NCBI RefSeq assembly: GCF_000310145.2
Contig: NZ_AMXA01000008.1
Span: 84,966-148,965 of the forward strand
Origin: Thauera sp. 28
GTDB taxonomy: Bacteria > Pseudomonadota > Gammaproteobacteria > Burkholderiales > Rhodocyclaceae
Length of the DNA stretch: 64,000 nt
Direction: 5' to 3'
In this document: positions 12,453 to 24,731 of the stretch, piece after piece
Position numbering within the stretch: the first letter of the stretch is position 1
How the letters are laid out: the number at the start of each line of letters is the position of its first letter
The notes under the pieces: generated by a model
Told to the model about the DNA's origin: nothing
The model's input: only the letters and a program-made list of their open reading frames with translations
Database searches by the model: none
Program-made: the position numbers and the translations under genes

Positions 12453-13426
12453 TGCAGCCTTACCCTGGGATCGACCAGCGTGTAGGAAATGTCGGTCAGG
12501 ATCAGACCGATGATGTAAAGCACCGACCCGATGAACACCATCGCCCTCACCACCGCGAAGTCCTGTGCATTGATCGCATCGATCGTGTAGCTGCCCAGGC
12601 CGGGAATGGCGAAGAAGGACTCCACGAGCAGGCTGCCCATGAACAGCAGCGGAATGACCACCACCACCCCGGTCAGGATCGGGATCAGGGCATTGCGCAG
12701 CACATGACGGAACAGCACCGCGAGCTCGGACAGCCCCTTGGCGCGCGCGGTGCGCACGTAGTCCTTCGAGACCTCCTCGAGGAAGATGGTGCGATACCAG
12801 CGCGCGCTCGAGCCAATGCCCGCGAGTACGCTGATAAGCACCGGCAGCACGAGGAAGCGCGCAGCATCGAGCCCGGGCGCGTAGCCGGAGATCGGCACCA
12901 GCGACCACATCTTGGACACCAGCCACTGGCCGCCGATGATGTAGAACAGGCTCGAGATCGACATCATCGCCACGCACAGCACCACACCCCAGAAATCCAG
13001 GTAGGTGGCGCGGAAGAACACCAGCAACAGAGCGAAGCTGATCGACACGACCAGGCTCAGTACGAAGGTCGGCAGCGCAATCGCCAGCGAGGGCCCCATG
13101 CGGTCGCGGATCTCCTGGCCGATATCACGCCCGTCGTCGGCGCGGCCGAACTCGAGCGCGAACATGCGCAGCGACTTGTCGAAAAAGATGGTGTCGGTGA
13201 AGCGCGCACTGCCCGCGGCCTCGGCATTGACGAACAGCGGCTTGTCATAGCCGCGATCGACCTTCCAGCGCTCGATCGCCTCGGGTGTGGCGCGCTTGAC
13301 GCCGATATGCATGCGCGCCATGTCGTCGGGCGAGTTGACGACGAAGAAGAGCAGGAAAGTGAGCAGGTTAACCCCGATCAGGATCGGGATCGCGTACAGC
13401 AACCGCCGGACAAGGTAGGCCAGCAT
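12449..13426 (-). CDS. Peptide ABC transporter permease, YejB/OppB type
   Basis: A 325-aa inner-membrane permease. The N-terminus (MLAYLVRRLLYAIPILIGVNLLTFLLFF) is the OppB/YejB first helix, and the EAA-type loop is KDYVRTARAKGLSELAVLFRHVLRNALIPI. It overlaps the binding-protein stop by 1 bp (TGATG at 13428-13424) and the next permease by 4 bp. All three proteins are therefore likely translated as a coupled unit in fixed proportion. It resembles the Yej system, which imports peptides such as microcin C, but the substrate here is not known. Confidence 0.92.
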   Translation of the reverse strand: MLAYLVRRLLYAIPILIGVNLLTFLLFFVVNSPDDMARMHIGVKRATPEAIERWKVDRGYDKPLFVNAEAAGSARFTDTIFFDKSLRMFALEFGRADDGRDIGQEIRDRMGPSLAIALPTFVLSLVVSISFALLLVFFRATYLDFWGVVLCVAMMSISSLFYIIGGQWLVSKMWSLVPISGYAPGLDAARFLVLPVLISVLAGIGSSARWYRTIFLEEVSKDYVRTARAKGLSELAVLFRHVLRNALIPILTGVVVVIPLLFMGSLLVESFFAIPGLGSYTIDAINAQDFAVVRAMVFIGSVLYIIGLILTDISYTLVDPRVRLQ

Positions 13427-15687
13427 CAGCGCTCGCCTCCTTCAACCGAGGACGATGACGCCGCCGCCGGCAAGGGCGACACCGGCGCTGCGGTCGCAGT
13501 CTCGCGCCGTCGCCAATGGATCAGCGCAGGGGCGATCGCCGCAGAGAGCAAGCATGCCACCAGCGCCAACGGCCACAGCACCGGCCGGTTCCACTCGGCC
13601 CGCGCCGCCTCACGGCGTTCCACATCGAGGCGCTGGTACTGCATCGTGTTGCGCACCATCGCACCCGGCTTGCGGTTGAGCACCCAGCCATGCTGCAACG
13701 AATAGGCCTTGGGGTGGAAGGCGAAGATCCACGGCGCATCGTGCTGAAGCATCGCCACCATGCGGTCGATGATCTGCTGGCGCGCCGGGCCGTCGGGCAT
13801 CGCCTTCATGCGCTCGAACAAGGCGTCGTACTCCGGGTTCTCGTAATTGGCGGCGTTCTGGCCGTTGAAGCGCACCTTGCCTTGCGCACCATGGAGCAGG
13901 AAGAGCAGGTTCTCGGGATCGGGGTAGTCGGCATTCCAGCCGAAGAAGAACAGCTGCGCATTGCCCTGACGGATCTTGTCCTGGAAGCGGTTGAAGTCGG
14001 TCGGGCGGACGACGAACTGCACGCCAAGCTCGCGGAACTGCTTGGCCAGCCAGTCCGAGCGCGCCTTGTCGCCCAACGCGCCCGGGGTGGTGTCGAGGTT
14101 GATGATGAGCGGCTCACCGGTACGCGCATTGCGCCCGTTTGGCCAGCCCGCCTCGGCCAGCAGCCGGCGCGCCTCGTCCACGCTGCGACGCACCGGACGC
14201 CCATCGACCTCGTCCCCGCGCCACTCGTACACCACCGGATTGATGCCCGCCCTGCCCTCGCGGGCGCCGAAGATACCCGGCGGAATCGGACTCATGCCCG
14301 GCACCCCCCGGCCATTGAGGAAAATCGATACGAACTCCTCCATGTCGAGCGCGATCGAGATCGCCTGGCGCAGTTTGCGCGCGCGCTCCTGCTCAGCCTT
14401 CGACGGCCCGCCGCCCAGCAAGGGATCGAGCATGTTGAAGCCCAGGTAGAAGATCGACGGCGATACCGCGGTCAGCAGGCGGATACCGCGCGCCTCCATT
14501 TCCTGAGACAAGGACACGTCGCCTTGGCTGGTCAGCGTCACCGCCTGGTCGAAATTGTCCGAAGACACACCCGAGGCGTCGTAATAGCCTTGCAGGAACT
14601 TGTTCCAGTAGGGGATGCCTTCGCGCTCGCGGGAAAACACCACCTTGTCGATGAAAGGCATGGTCTTGCCGCAATCGGCCAGGCGCCCTGCCGCCGCATC
14701 GCTATCCTCGCCCTCGCACGGATAGGGCGTCCCACGGTAGTTCGGGTTGCGTACCAGCACCATGCGTGCATTCGGGTTGTTCTCAACAAGCATGTAGGGG
14801 CCGGTTCCAACCGGCCACCAGTCCAGGGTCAGGTTGCGCTCGGCCATGCCGGGCTGGGCGAAGAATCGGTCCACCTCGGGCGGAACCGGACTGAAAAAGG
14901 GCATCGCCAGCCAATACAGGAACTGCGGATAAGCGCCCTGCAGGGTGATGCGGTAAGTATGGCGATCGACCACCTCGACACCGGGCAGTTCGAAGCGGGC
15001 AAGGTCCAGCCAGCCGCCATCGCTCGCGGCAGCGACGGCGAGCGCTTCCTGCAGCGTCTTGAGCCCCGGCAGGTACTCGGCCATCAGTTCGAAGATCGGC
15101 GAGTGCAGGCGCGGATTGGCGAGACGCTTGATCTGATGCACGTAGTCGCCTGCCTCGAGCTCGCGCGTGCCGGTGTGCTCGAAGTCACCCAGGCCGCGCA
15201 CCCCGCGCAGGTCCGCGGGCTGCAGGTTCATGTAGCGCGGCGCCCCCGCCTCATCGAGCGCAAACGCCGGGTGTGGCTGGTAAAGGATGCCGGGCTTGAT
15301 GCGCACCTCGACCACCGTCCTGGCCGCCTTGGAGGCGTCGGCCGACACTGCCAGCTCACGACCCGAGGCATCGTAGCGGCGCAGCGTCGGCATCGCCGCC
15401 GCGGTCGCCGGTTCGAGCACGTAGGGCCGCTTGAGGTAGTGATACTGCAGCGGCGGCTCGACGATCTGGTAAAGGAAGGTCGCCTCGTCCTCGCTGTAGG
15501 ACTGCACCGGATCGAGATGCTTGGGGCGCTCGGTGAACGCCGTATAGAGCACGTTGGCGCCGCGCTCCTCACCCGGGTAGGGGTCGTTCCATGCCGAGCC
15601 GCAGGCGCTCGCCACAAGGCCTGCCAGCAGCGGCACACACATCACGCACAGGTTACGACGCAGGCCGGAAAAGCGGAACACGTGCAA
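13426..15687 (-). CDS. Extracytoplasmic oligopeptide-binding protein with C-terminal membrane anchor
   Basis: A 753-aa SBP_bac_5 family protein (YejA/OppA/DppA group). An N-terminal signal ends in VASAC (Cys29), so a lipoprotein is likely. The body carries the expected features: ERPKHLDPVQSYSEDEATFLYQIVE-type start, GTGPYMLVENNPN, and FFGWNADYPDPENLLFLLH. Unusually, residues ~703-725 form a hydrophobic helix followed by HWRRRE and a Pro/Ala/Ser tail. That fits a C-terminal transmembrane anchor with a cytoplasmic end. At 753 aa it is longer than YejA (~600). It is first in the operon with the two permeases and selO. Confidence 0.9.
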   Translation of the reverse strand: MHVFRFSGLRRNLCVMCVPLLAGLVASACGSAWNDPYPGEERGANVLYTAFTERPKHLDPVQSYSEDEATFLYQIVEPPLQYHYLKRPYVLEPATAAAMPTLRRYDASGRELAVSADASKAARTVVEVRIKPGILYQPHPAFALDEAGAPRYMNLQPADLRGVRGLGDFEHTGTRELEAGDYVHQIKRLANPRLHSPIFELMAEYLPGLKTLQEALAVAAASDGGWLDLARFELPGVEVVDRHTYRITLQGAYPQFLYWLAMPFFSPVPPEVDRFFAQPGMAERNLTLDWWPVGTGPYMLVENNPNARMVLVRNPNYRGTPYPCEGEDSDAAAGRLADCGKTMPFIDKVVFSREREGIPYWNKFLQGYYDASGVSSDNFDQAVTLTSQGDVSLSQEMEARGIRLLTAVSPSIFYLGFNMLDPLLGGGPSKAEQERARKLRQAISIALDMEEFVSIFLNGRGVPGMSPIPPGIFGAREGRAGINPVVYEWRGDEVDGRPVRRSVDEARRLLAEAGWPNGRNARTGEPLIINLDTTPGALGDKARSDWLAKQFRELGVQFVVRPTDFNRFQDKIRQGNAQLFFFGWNADYPDPENLLFLLHGAQGKVRFNGQNAANYENPEYDALFERMKAMPDGPARQQIIDRMVAMLQHDAPWIFAFHPKAYSLQHGWVLNRKPGAMVRNTMQYQRLDVERREAARAEWNRPVLWPLALVACLLSAAIAPALIHWRRRETATAAPVSPLPAAASSSSVEGGER

Positions 15688-15783
15688 GGATCTGGATCAA
15701 AAGAAGGGCCGATTCTGGCAGGTTTACCGTGTCGGCGCGACCGCTGAAGCGCGCCGGACCGTTAGCCCTTGCAGCCTTGCGGC

Positions 15784-15789
15784 TATAAT
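15784..15789 (+). promoter_or_regulatory. -10 element upstream of fabI
   Basis: A perfect TATAAT lies 29 bp before the fabI ATG; the GGC in front lacks the TG of an extended -10. The -35 region (TTAGCC at 15762, 16 bp spacing) is weak. Confidence 0.5.
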
Positions 15790-15818
15790 CGTGCCCTTGT
15801 CATCGGGAGTCATCGTCC

Positions 15819-16613
15819 ATGGGTTTTCTTGCCGGCAAACGCATCCTCATCACCGGCCTGCTGAGCAACCGCTCGATCGCCTACGGTATCGCGAAGGCGA
15901 TGCACCGTGAGGGCGCGGAACTCGCATTCACGTACCAGAACGAACGTTTCCAGGAGCGCGTGGCGAAGATGGCCGCGGACTTCGGCAGCGCGCTCGTGTT
16001 CCCGCTCGACGTCCAGGACGACGCCCAGATCGACGGCCTGTTTACCGCGCTCGGGCAGCACTGGGATGGCCTGGACGGGCTGGTGCATTCGATCGCCTAC
16101 GCCCCGGGCGAGGCCTTGGAGGGCGACTTCCTCGACGGCCTGTCGCGTGACGCCTTTCGCGTCGCGCAGGAGATCAGCGCCTACAGCTTCCCCGCGCTGG
16201 CCAAGGCGGCGCGGCCGATGATGAAGGGACGCAAGGGGGCACTGCTCACGCTGTCCTACCTGGGTGCCGTGCGTACCATGCCCAACTACAACGTGATGGG
16301 CCTGGCCAAGGCCAGCCTCGAAGCCTCGGTGCGCTACCTGGCCGTCACCCTCGGCCCCGAAGGCACGCGTGCAAACGCCATCTCCGCCGGCCCGATCAAG
16401 ACACTCGCAGCCTCCGGCATCGGCAGCTTCGGCAAGCTGCTCGCCTTCAACGAACACAACGCGCCGTTGCGCCGCAACGTGACCATCGACGAAGTCGGCA
16501 ACACAGCCGCCTTCCTGTGCTCCGATCTCGCCAGCGGCATCACCGGCGAAGTCATGTATGTCGACGCCGGCTTCAACATCACCGCGCTCGGCAATCCTGC
16601 GCCCATGGACTGA
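15819..16613 (+). CDS. fabI: Enoyl-[acyl-carrier-protein] reductase (NADH)
   Basis: A 264-aa short-chain dehydrogenase fold enzyme that performs the last step of each fatty-acid elongation cycle. The N-terminal nucleotide-binding segment is [20 protein letters not shown]. The catalytic residues Tyr147, Tyr157 and Lys164 (YNVMGLAK) are in place, and [13 protein letters not shown] follows. The segment that lines the triclosan site reads HSIAYAPG, with Ala at the position of E. coli Gly93; other FabI proteins also have Ala here. The gene stands alone between its own -10 and a strong two-way terminator. Confidence 0.97.
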   Translation: MGFLAGKRILITGLLSNRSIAYGIAKAMHREGAELAFTYQNERFQERVAKMAADFGSALVFPLDVQDDAQIDGLFTALGQHWDGLDGLVHSIAYAPGEALEGDFLDGLSRDAFRVAQEISAYSFPALAKAARPMMKGRKGALLTLSYLGAVRTMPNYNVMGLAKASLEASVRYLAVTLGPEGTRANAISAGPIKTLAASGIGSFGKLLAFNEHNAPLRRNVTIDEVGNTAAFLCSDLASGITGEVMYVDAGFNITALGNPAPMD

Positions 16614-16651
16614 CGCGCCTGCGCGCGGCGATGGCGTGACCGCACACCTAT

Positions 16652-16683
16652 AAAAAAGCCCGGCAACAGTACCGGGCTTTTTT
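16652..16683. terminator. Bidirectional intrinsic terminator between fabI and ppiD
   Basis: A perfect 12-bp inverted repeat, AAAAAAGCCCGG (16652-16663) and CCGGGCTTTTTT (16672-16683), surrounds an 8-nt loop. It provides a T-tract on both strands and so ends both convergent genes. Confidence 0.93.
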
Positions 16684-16710
16684 CGTTGCGGCAGCGCTTA
16701 CCTGAAGGCC

Positions 16711-18600
16711 TTACTGCACCTGCAGCGCGCCCGGGCTGATCTCGACCTTGTAGCGCTGGCGCAGATCGGCTAGGAAACCGGCAAAATCACGGCCCGCGAG
16801 CAACTGCGAGTACTGCGCGGCGACCAGCTCGATACGCTCGTCGTCGCCGGCAATCTGCGGTCGCTCGACGGCATCGACACGGTAGATCACGTAGTCGCCT
16901 TCGCTCGAAGCCACCCCGACGAAGGCAGGAAGCGGCTCGGCAGGCGCGGAAAACACCGCCTGCATGGCCGCTGCAGGCAGGCCCGGTGCGCCACGTTGCA
17001 GCGTACGCGCCTCGGCCCAATCCCCCACGGCCTCGCCGCCCTTCTGCAGCGCTGCGAGCATCTCGGCTCCAGACTCGGCCGCGCGTGCGCGTGCGTGCTC
17101 CAGCCTCAGGTCGTCGGCAATGCGCGTGCGCACCTCTTCCAGCGGCAAGCGCTTGGCAGGCTCGGAGGCCTTGACCCGTGCCGACACCAGCGTGCCGTTG
17201 CCGATCTCGATCGCTTCGGTGTTGCGGCCCTTGTTCAGCGACTCATCGCCGAACAGCGCGCTCCGCAGACGTTCGTTGGCGAACGGGCCACTACCTTCAG
17301 CACGCGACATCCAGTCGGTGGTCAGCACCTCGAGTCCAAGCAATTCTGCAGCCGGCGCCAGGCTGTCGGACTGTTCGTACACCGTGTTGGCGAACTGCTC
17401 GGCAAGCTCTGCAAAACGCCGGCCGGCGGCCGCACCGCGCAGCTCGGCGACGATCTCGTCACGCACTTCTTCCAGCGCCTTGATCGTGGCCGGCTTGATG
17501 TCGGTCACCTCGATGACATGGACGCCAAACTCGCTGCGCACCGGGTCGCCGATTTCGCCCTTGCTCTGGGCGAAGACCGCGTCTTCGAAGGCGCCCACCA
17601 TCATGCCCCGGCCAAAGAAGCCAAGGTCGCCGCCCCGCCCTGCAGAACCCGGATCCTGGGACTGCGCGCGGGCGATCTCGGCAAAGCGCTCGGGCTGCCC
17701 GCGCAGGGTATCGACCAGCGCACGCGCCTCGGCCATCACCTTGTCGACCTCGGCTGCATCGGCAGCGGCGTCAAGGGAGAGCAGGATGTGTCGGGCCTGG
17801 CGTTCCTCGGCCACGCCGAAACGGCCCTGGTTGCCTTCGTAGAAGGCCTGGACCTCGTCGTCGGCCACCTCGATGCCGCGCTCGACCGCAGCGCGGTCGA
17901 ACAGCAGGTACTCGGCCTGCACTCGCGCGGGTTGCTCGAAACGAGCGGCGTTAGCCTCGTAGTAGGCCTTCACTTCGTCGTCGGTGATGCTCACATCGGC
18001 GGCAAAGCGGCTGACCGGGAAGCGCAGCTCGCGAATCCGGCGCTCCTCGAGCTGAGCCGCCAGGAAGCGCTGAGCCGACGCCTGCGGCACGATCCCGGCG
18101 TCGCCGACCGAGGCGACGATCTGCTGGATGCGCACATCCTGGGCCACCCTGGCCTCGAAGCTGGCAGGCGTCATGCCCTGAGCACGCACCAGCATCTCGT
18201 ATCGCTGCAGCGAGAAACGACCGTCCTCCTGGAAGGCCGGCACGGCGGCGATCGCCTCCTGCAGTTGCTGCGGCGTTACGACGAGCCGGTTCTCCGCGGC
18301 GTAGAGCGCGAGCACACGCTGGTTGATGAGGTTGTCGAGCACGACTCTGCGGAGCTCGGTCGATTCGAGCAGCGCGCGATCGACCTGGCCACCCGCACTC
18401 TGGCGCAGTCGGTCCTGCTGTTCGCGCAGGGCCTGGTCGAACTCGAAGGCACTGATGCCCGTACCCGCGACCTTGGCCACTTCGTTACCGGTGGGCGAGT
18501 CGCTGAAATAGGCATCCATGCCAAAGAAGGCAAAAGGAACGATGAGGATCGCCAGAATGACCTGGGCGACACGCTTGTTGCTGCGAATGGTTTCGAACAT
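16711..18600 (-). CDS. ppiD: Membrane-anchored periplasmic folding factor PpiD (SurA_N / parvulin)
   Basis: A 629-aa protein. The start at 18600 (MFETIRSNKRVAQVILAILIVPFAFFG) gives the typical PpiD short cytoplasmic tail and single membrane helix; an in-frame start at 18639 would add 13 unrelated residues. A SurA_N-like region follows (about residues 35-200). One parvulin rotamase domain (ARHILLSLDAA to EFGVHVIEVTDI) lies near 265-365, then a C-terminal domain. PpiD works at the Sec translocon on emerging outer-membrane proteins. In other species it lies near clpXP, lon and hupB; none of these is visible here. Confidence 0.93.
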   Translation of the reverse strand: MFETIRSNKRVAQVILAILIVPFAFFGMDAYFSDSPTGNEVAKVAGTGISAFEFDQALREQQDRLRQSAGGQVDRALLESTELRRVVLDNLINQRVLALYAAENRLVVTPQQLQEAIAAVPAFQEDGRFSLQRYEMLVRAQGMTPASFEARVAQDVRIQQIVASVGDAGIVPQASAQRFLAAQLEERRIRELRFPVSRFAADVSITDDEVKAYYEANAARFEQPARVQAEYLLFDRAAVERGIEVADDEVQAFYEGNQGRFGVAEERQARHILLSLDAAADAAEVDKVMAEARALVDTLRGQPERFAEIARAQSQDPGSAGRGGDLGFFGRGMMVGAFEDAVFAQSKGEIGDPVRSEFGVHVIEVTDIKPATIKALEEVRDEIVAELRGAAAGRRFAELAEQFANTVYEQSDSLAPAAELLGLEVLTTDWMSRAEGSGPFANERLRSALFGDESLNKGRNTEAIEIGNGTLVSARVKASEPAKRLPLEEVRTRIADDLRLEHARARAAESGAEMLAALQKGGEAVGDWAEARTLQRGAPGLPAAAMQAVFSAPAEPLPAFVGVASSEGDYVIYRVDAVERPQIAGDDERIELVAAQYSQLLAGRDFAGFLADLRQRYKVEISPGALQVQ

Positions 18601-18772
18601 CTCGATTTCCGCGAGGGACTCAGGAAAGGGCCCGGGCATGCATGCACTGCGGGGGCGGAACCGCCGGGCGCCCGGATCAAGCCCGCGAGTTTAACGCATC
18701 CACCGCTCAATCAGGCGCGGGCGTGCACGATGCCTCAACAAGCGCAGATCACTGCCCTTTATACTGCGCGCG

Positions 18773-21700
18773 ATGAAACCGGCCCCGGCGCTGCCCTATC
18801 TCCTCTCTGTCGTCATCCTTGCGCTGGCATACGCGGTGGCGGGCTGGCTCAGCCTGAACATGGCGATCCCGCCCGGATACGCCGTGCCCGTGTTCCCGGC
18901 CGCTGGCATTGCAATGGCTGCACTGCACATCTACGGCAGGCGTCTGTGGCCCGGCGTACTGCTCGGTTCGCTCGCGGTGCAGGCTCTGGCAGGCGCTGCT
19001 GTCGGTGCCACCAGCCCCCTTGTCTCAGTGCTTGCGCTCGCGCCCGTCGCCGCGGCATTGCAGGCGGTACTGGGCGCCTGCCTCATCGACCGATTCATTG
19101 GCCGCAAGAGTGCCTTCGACGACACCGCGAGCATTCTGCGCCTGCTCGCCCTGATCGCCCCCGCGAGCTGTCTCGTCTCGGCAACCGTCAGCACGCCACT
19201 GCTGGTGCAGGAAGGCCTGATCGCCCGCGAGGACCTGTTCTTCAACTGGTGGAACTGGTGGCTCGGCGACACGCTCGGCGTGATCATCGCCACCCCCTTG
19301 ATGCTGGTGCTGTTCGGTCGCCCGGCGGCGGACTGGCGCAGCAGGCGCAATGCAGTGGCCGTTCCGCTGCTCGTTGCCCTGGCGATGCTGAGTATCGCCT
19401 TCAAGCAGGTCATCTCATGGGAGGAGAACCGCATCCACGCGCAATTCGAGCGCGACGCGCACCTCCTTGCCACCCAGGTCCAGCGCAGGTTCGACGCCCA
19501 GATCGACATGATGCTGTCGATCAGCGGCCTGATCAGCAACAGCGATCAGATCACCCGCGATGAATTCAAGGCCTTCGTCAGCCCCTGGCTGCACCGCTAC
19601 CCCGGCACCCAGAACTTTGCCTGGAACCCGCTCGTACGCAACGACGAGCGCGAAGCGTTCGAGGCCGTCATGCGGGAGGACACCCCCGGCTACCGCATCC
19701 TCGACCGTGACTTCCAGGGCCAGACCTTTCCAGCCGCTCAAGCCGCGCGCTACTACCCGATCGCCTTCGTCGAGCCCAGGGCGACGAACCTTAGCGTGAT
19801 CGGCATGAACCCCTACGCGCTACCCGCAGCGGCAGTGGCCATCGAGACAAGTCAGCGCAGCGGTCGCCCGGTGGCGAGCGACCCCTTCCGTCTGGTACAG
19901 GAGCGTGACGACCAGCGCGGCATGGTCGTCTATCTCGCCACACTGGCACCAGGCTGGAACAAGGCCGCTGCGCGCACCGGCGAACGACGCAGCGGGATCG
20001 TGTCGGCAGCCTTTCGCATGGACGACGCGATTGCGAGCGCACTCGACCCCAGACTGGCTGCGCTCATCGAACTGTGCCTGATCGACCGCTCGGGTGGCGC
20101 CCCGGGTACACGCCTGAGCGGAACGCCCGGCTGCGAAGGTCCGGGCTGGCTGGAGCGTAAAGTGCGGCATGCCCACGCGTTCGAGTTCGGCGAGCGTCCG
20201 CTCGAAGTCCTGTTGAGGGCAACACCCGCCTATCTGCTCAGCCTGCGCAGTTGGGCCGCATTGGGCACCGTCGTCGTCGCCCTGCTTGCCACCGCCCTGC
20301 TCGGCGCCTTCCTGCTGATAAGCTCCGGCAACACGCGCCGCATTGCCGCGCTGGTCGAACGCCGCACGCAGGAACTCGAAGCCACCCATGCCGACCTCCA
20401 CGACAAGCAGGCTGCACTCAACGAAGCCATGCGAATCGCACAGATGGGTAGCTGGGAGAGCTTCGACGGTCTGCGCGGCCTGCGCTGCTCGCATGGGCTG
20501 CACGGCCTGCTCGGCCGCCAGCAGGCCGAGCTGAGCTCGATCGACGACATCGTCGCCAGCTTCCGTGAGGACGACCAGAGCGCGCTGCGCGAAATCATCG
20601 ACGAGCTTACGCAGGCTGCGGGCCTGCGCACCATCGACTGCCGTACGCTGAGCGAACCGCCACGCGTACTCCACCTGCAGATCGAGAGCGAATGGTCGGA
20701 GCATGGCCTGGGACGCCTGCGCGGCATCCTGCAGGACGTTACCCGAGCCCGAGAATCAGAGGCGCACATCCACTACCTGGCGCGCTTCGACACCCTGACC
20801 GGACTGCCGAACCGCAGCGCATGGCTCGAACACGGTGCGGTCGCGCTGCGCAGCGCGACCCGTCACCACGACCGTTTCGCCGTGCTCTTCCTCGACCTGG
20901 ACAACTTCAAGACCATCAACGACTCACTCGGCCACGCCATGGGTGATCGACTGCTGGAAACAGTCGCACACCGCCTGAGCGCATGCGTACGCGCCGAGGA
21001 TCAACTCGCGCGTCTGGGCGGCGACGAGTTCGTGGCCCTGCTGCCACGCATCGCCGGACCGACCGATGCTGCCGCCGTCGCACGCAAGATGCTCGACGTC
21101 CTTGCCGCAACGATCGAGCTTGATGGTCATGAGCTTCGCCCCTCGGTCAGTATCGGGATCGCCCTCTTTCCCGAGGACGGTGACACCGTCGAGATCCTGC
21201 TCAAGCACGCCGACACGGCGATGTACGGCGCAAAGGCCGCTGGTCGCAACAACTTCCAGTTCTTCACCGCGGACATGAACGTACGCGCCACCGAGCGCCT
21301 CCTGCTCGAGAACGCGCTGCGCCGCGCAATTGCCACAGACCAGCTCAGCTTGCACTACCAGCCCCAGATCGATACGCGCAGCGGACGCACCATGGGTTGC
21401 GAAGCGCTCGTGCGCTGGAACGACCCTGCCCAGGGGCCGATATCTCCTGCCCGCTTCATCCCTGTTGCGGAAGACTCCGGCCTGATCATTCAACTCGGTG
21501 ACTGGGTCTTGCGCGAGGCATGTCGGCAACAGGTACGCTGGTCGCAGGCCGGGCTGGGCGAGGTCTGTATTGCCGTCAACATCTCGGCCCTGCAGTTCCG
21601 GCGTGCCGAATTCGTCGATAGTGTGATCGCCATCCTGCAGGAAACGGGCGCTTCGCCGAGCGCGATCGAGCTCGAGATCACCGAAAGCGCGCTGATGCAG

Positions 21701-22069
21701 CCGGGTGAGCAGCTGCTGGAGCGCCTGCACCAACTCGTCGGCCACGGCCTCAGCCTGGCCCTTGACGATTTCGGTACCGGTTACTCTTCCCTCGCCTACC
21801 TGAAACGCCTCCCCATCGCCCGCCTGAAGGTCGACCAGAGCTTCGTCGCCGACCTGCCGGGCGACCCGGAGGACGCTGCCGTCGTCACCGCCACCTTGTC
21901 GATGGCGCGCGACCTGGGTCTCGAGGTCGTCGCCGAGGGAGTTGAAACCCAGCAGCAGCGCGCCTTCCTGTGCGAACGACAGTGCACACTGATGCAGGGC
22001 TACCTGTTCTCGCGCCCCCTGGCGGCAGACGACTTTGCCGGCTGGCTGAAGGCGCACCCGCCGGCCTGA
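18773..22069 (+). CDS. MASE1-CHASE-PAS-GGDEF-EAL protein (dual c-di-GMP enzyme)
   Basis: A 1098-aa membrane protein. Order: an eight-helix MASE1-type sensor (about 1-215), a CHASE extracytoplasmic domain (about 225-430, with RILDRDFQGQTFPAAQAARYYPI), a membrane helix near 490-515, a coiled coil and PAS-like region, then GGDEF (motif 749-753) and EAL (877-879). The cyclase inhibitory site RxxD (RAED, 740-743) sits the expected five residues before GGDEF. The EAL domain has its ELEITES, DDFGTGYSS, KVDQS and AEGVE residues. Both activities may be live. A TATACT at 18760-18765 lies only 7 bp before the ATG, raising the possibility of a leaderless transcript. It is convergent with clpB, 6 bp apart. 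Confidence 0.92.
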   Translation: MKPAPALPYLLSVVILALAYAVAGWLSLNMAIPPGYAVPVFPAAGIAMAALHIYGRRLWPGVLLGSLAVQALAGAAVGATSPLVSVLALAPVAAALQAVLGACLIDRFIGRKSAFDDTASILRLLALIAPASCLVSATVSTPLLVQEGLIAREDLFFNWWNWWLGDTLGVIIATPLMLVLFGRPAADWRSRRNAVAVPLLVALAMLSIAFKQVISWEENRIHAQFERDAHLLATQVQRRFDAQIDMMLSISGLISNSDQITRDEFKAFVSPWLHRYPGTQNFAWNPLVRNDEREAFEAVMREDTPGYRILDRDFQGQTFPAAQAARYYPIAFVEPRATNLSVIGMNPYALPAAAVAIETSQRSGRPVASDPFRLVQERDDQRGMVVYLATLAPGWNKAAARTGERRSGIVSAAFRMDDAIASALDPRLAALIELCLIDRSGGAPGTRLSGTPGCEGPGWLERKVRHAHAFEFGERPLEVLLRATPAYLLSLRSWAALGTVVVALLATALLGAFLLISSGNTRRIAALVERRTQELEATHADLHDKQAALNEAMRIAQMGSWESFDGLRGLRCSHGLHGLLGRQQAELSSIDDIVASFREDDQSALREIIDELTQAAGLRTIDCRTLSEPPRVLHLQIESEWSEHGLGRLRGILQDVTRARESEAHIHYLARFDTLTGLPNRSAWLEHGAVALRSATRHHDRFAVLFLDLDNFKTINDSLGHAMGDRLLETVAHRLSACVRAEDQLARLGGDEFVALLPRIAGPTDAAAVARKMLDVLAATIELDGHELRPSVSIGIALFPEDGDTVEILLKHADTAMYGAKAAGRNNFQFFTADMNVRATERLLLENALRRAIATDQLSLHYQPQIDTRSGRTMGCEALVRWNDPAQGPISPARFIPVAEDSGLIIQLGDWVLREACRQQVRWSQAGLGEVCIAVNISALQFRRAEFVDSVIAILQETGASPSAIELEITESALMQPGEQLLERLHQLVGHGLSLALDDFGTGYSSLAYLKRLPIARLKVDQSFVADLPGDPEDAAVVTATLSMARDLGLEVVAEGVETQQQRAFLCERQCTLMQGYLFSRPLAADDFAGWLKAHPPA

Positions 22070-22075
22070 CCCGCC

Positions 22076-24661
<2,586 letters not shown>

Positions 24662-24696
24662 GACGGACATCCTCGGGATTCGTTGAACTGAACCCT

Positions 24697-24725
24697 ATGT
24701 GGGGCGTATCGGCCGCGGTTCAAGG
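24697..24725 (-). promoter_or_regulatory. Sigma-32 (heat shock) promoter for clpB
   Basis: On the minus strand CCTTGAA (24725-24719) and CCCCACAT (24704-24697) are separated by 14 bp. This closely fits the RpoH consensus CTTGAAA-N(11-16)-CCCCATnT. The clpB ATG is 35 bp beyond the -10. Confidence 0.8.
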
Positions 24726-24731
24726 GGCGAC

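Noticed and set aside
13516..19563. Open frames of 740-855 codons antisense to the peptide-binding protein and ppiD
   Set aside because: Composition is His/Arg/Gln-rich as expected for reverse frames of GC-rich genes; the opposite strand encodes clear families.
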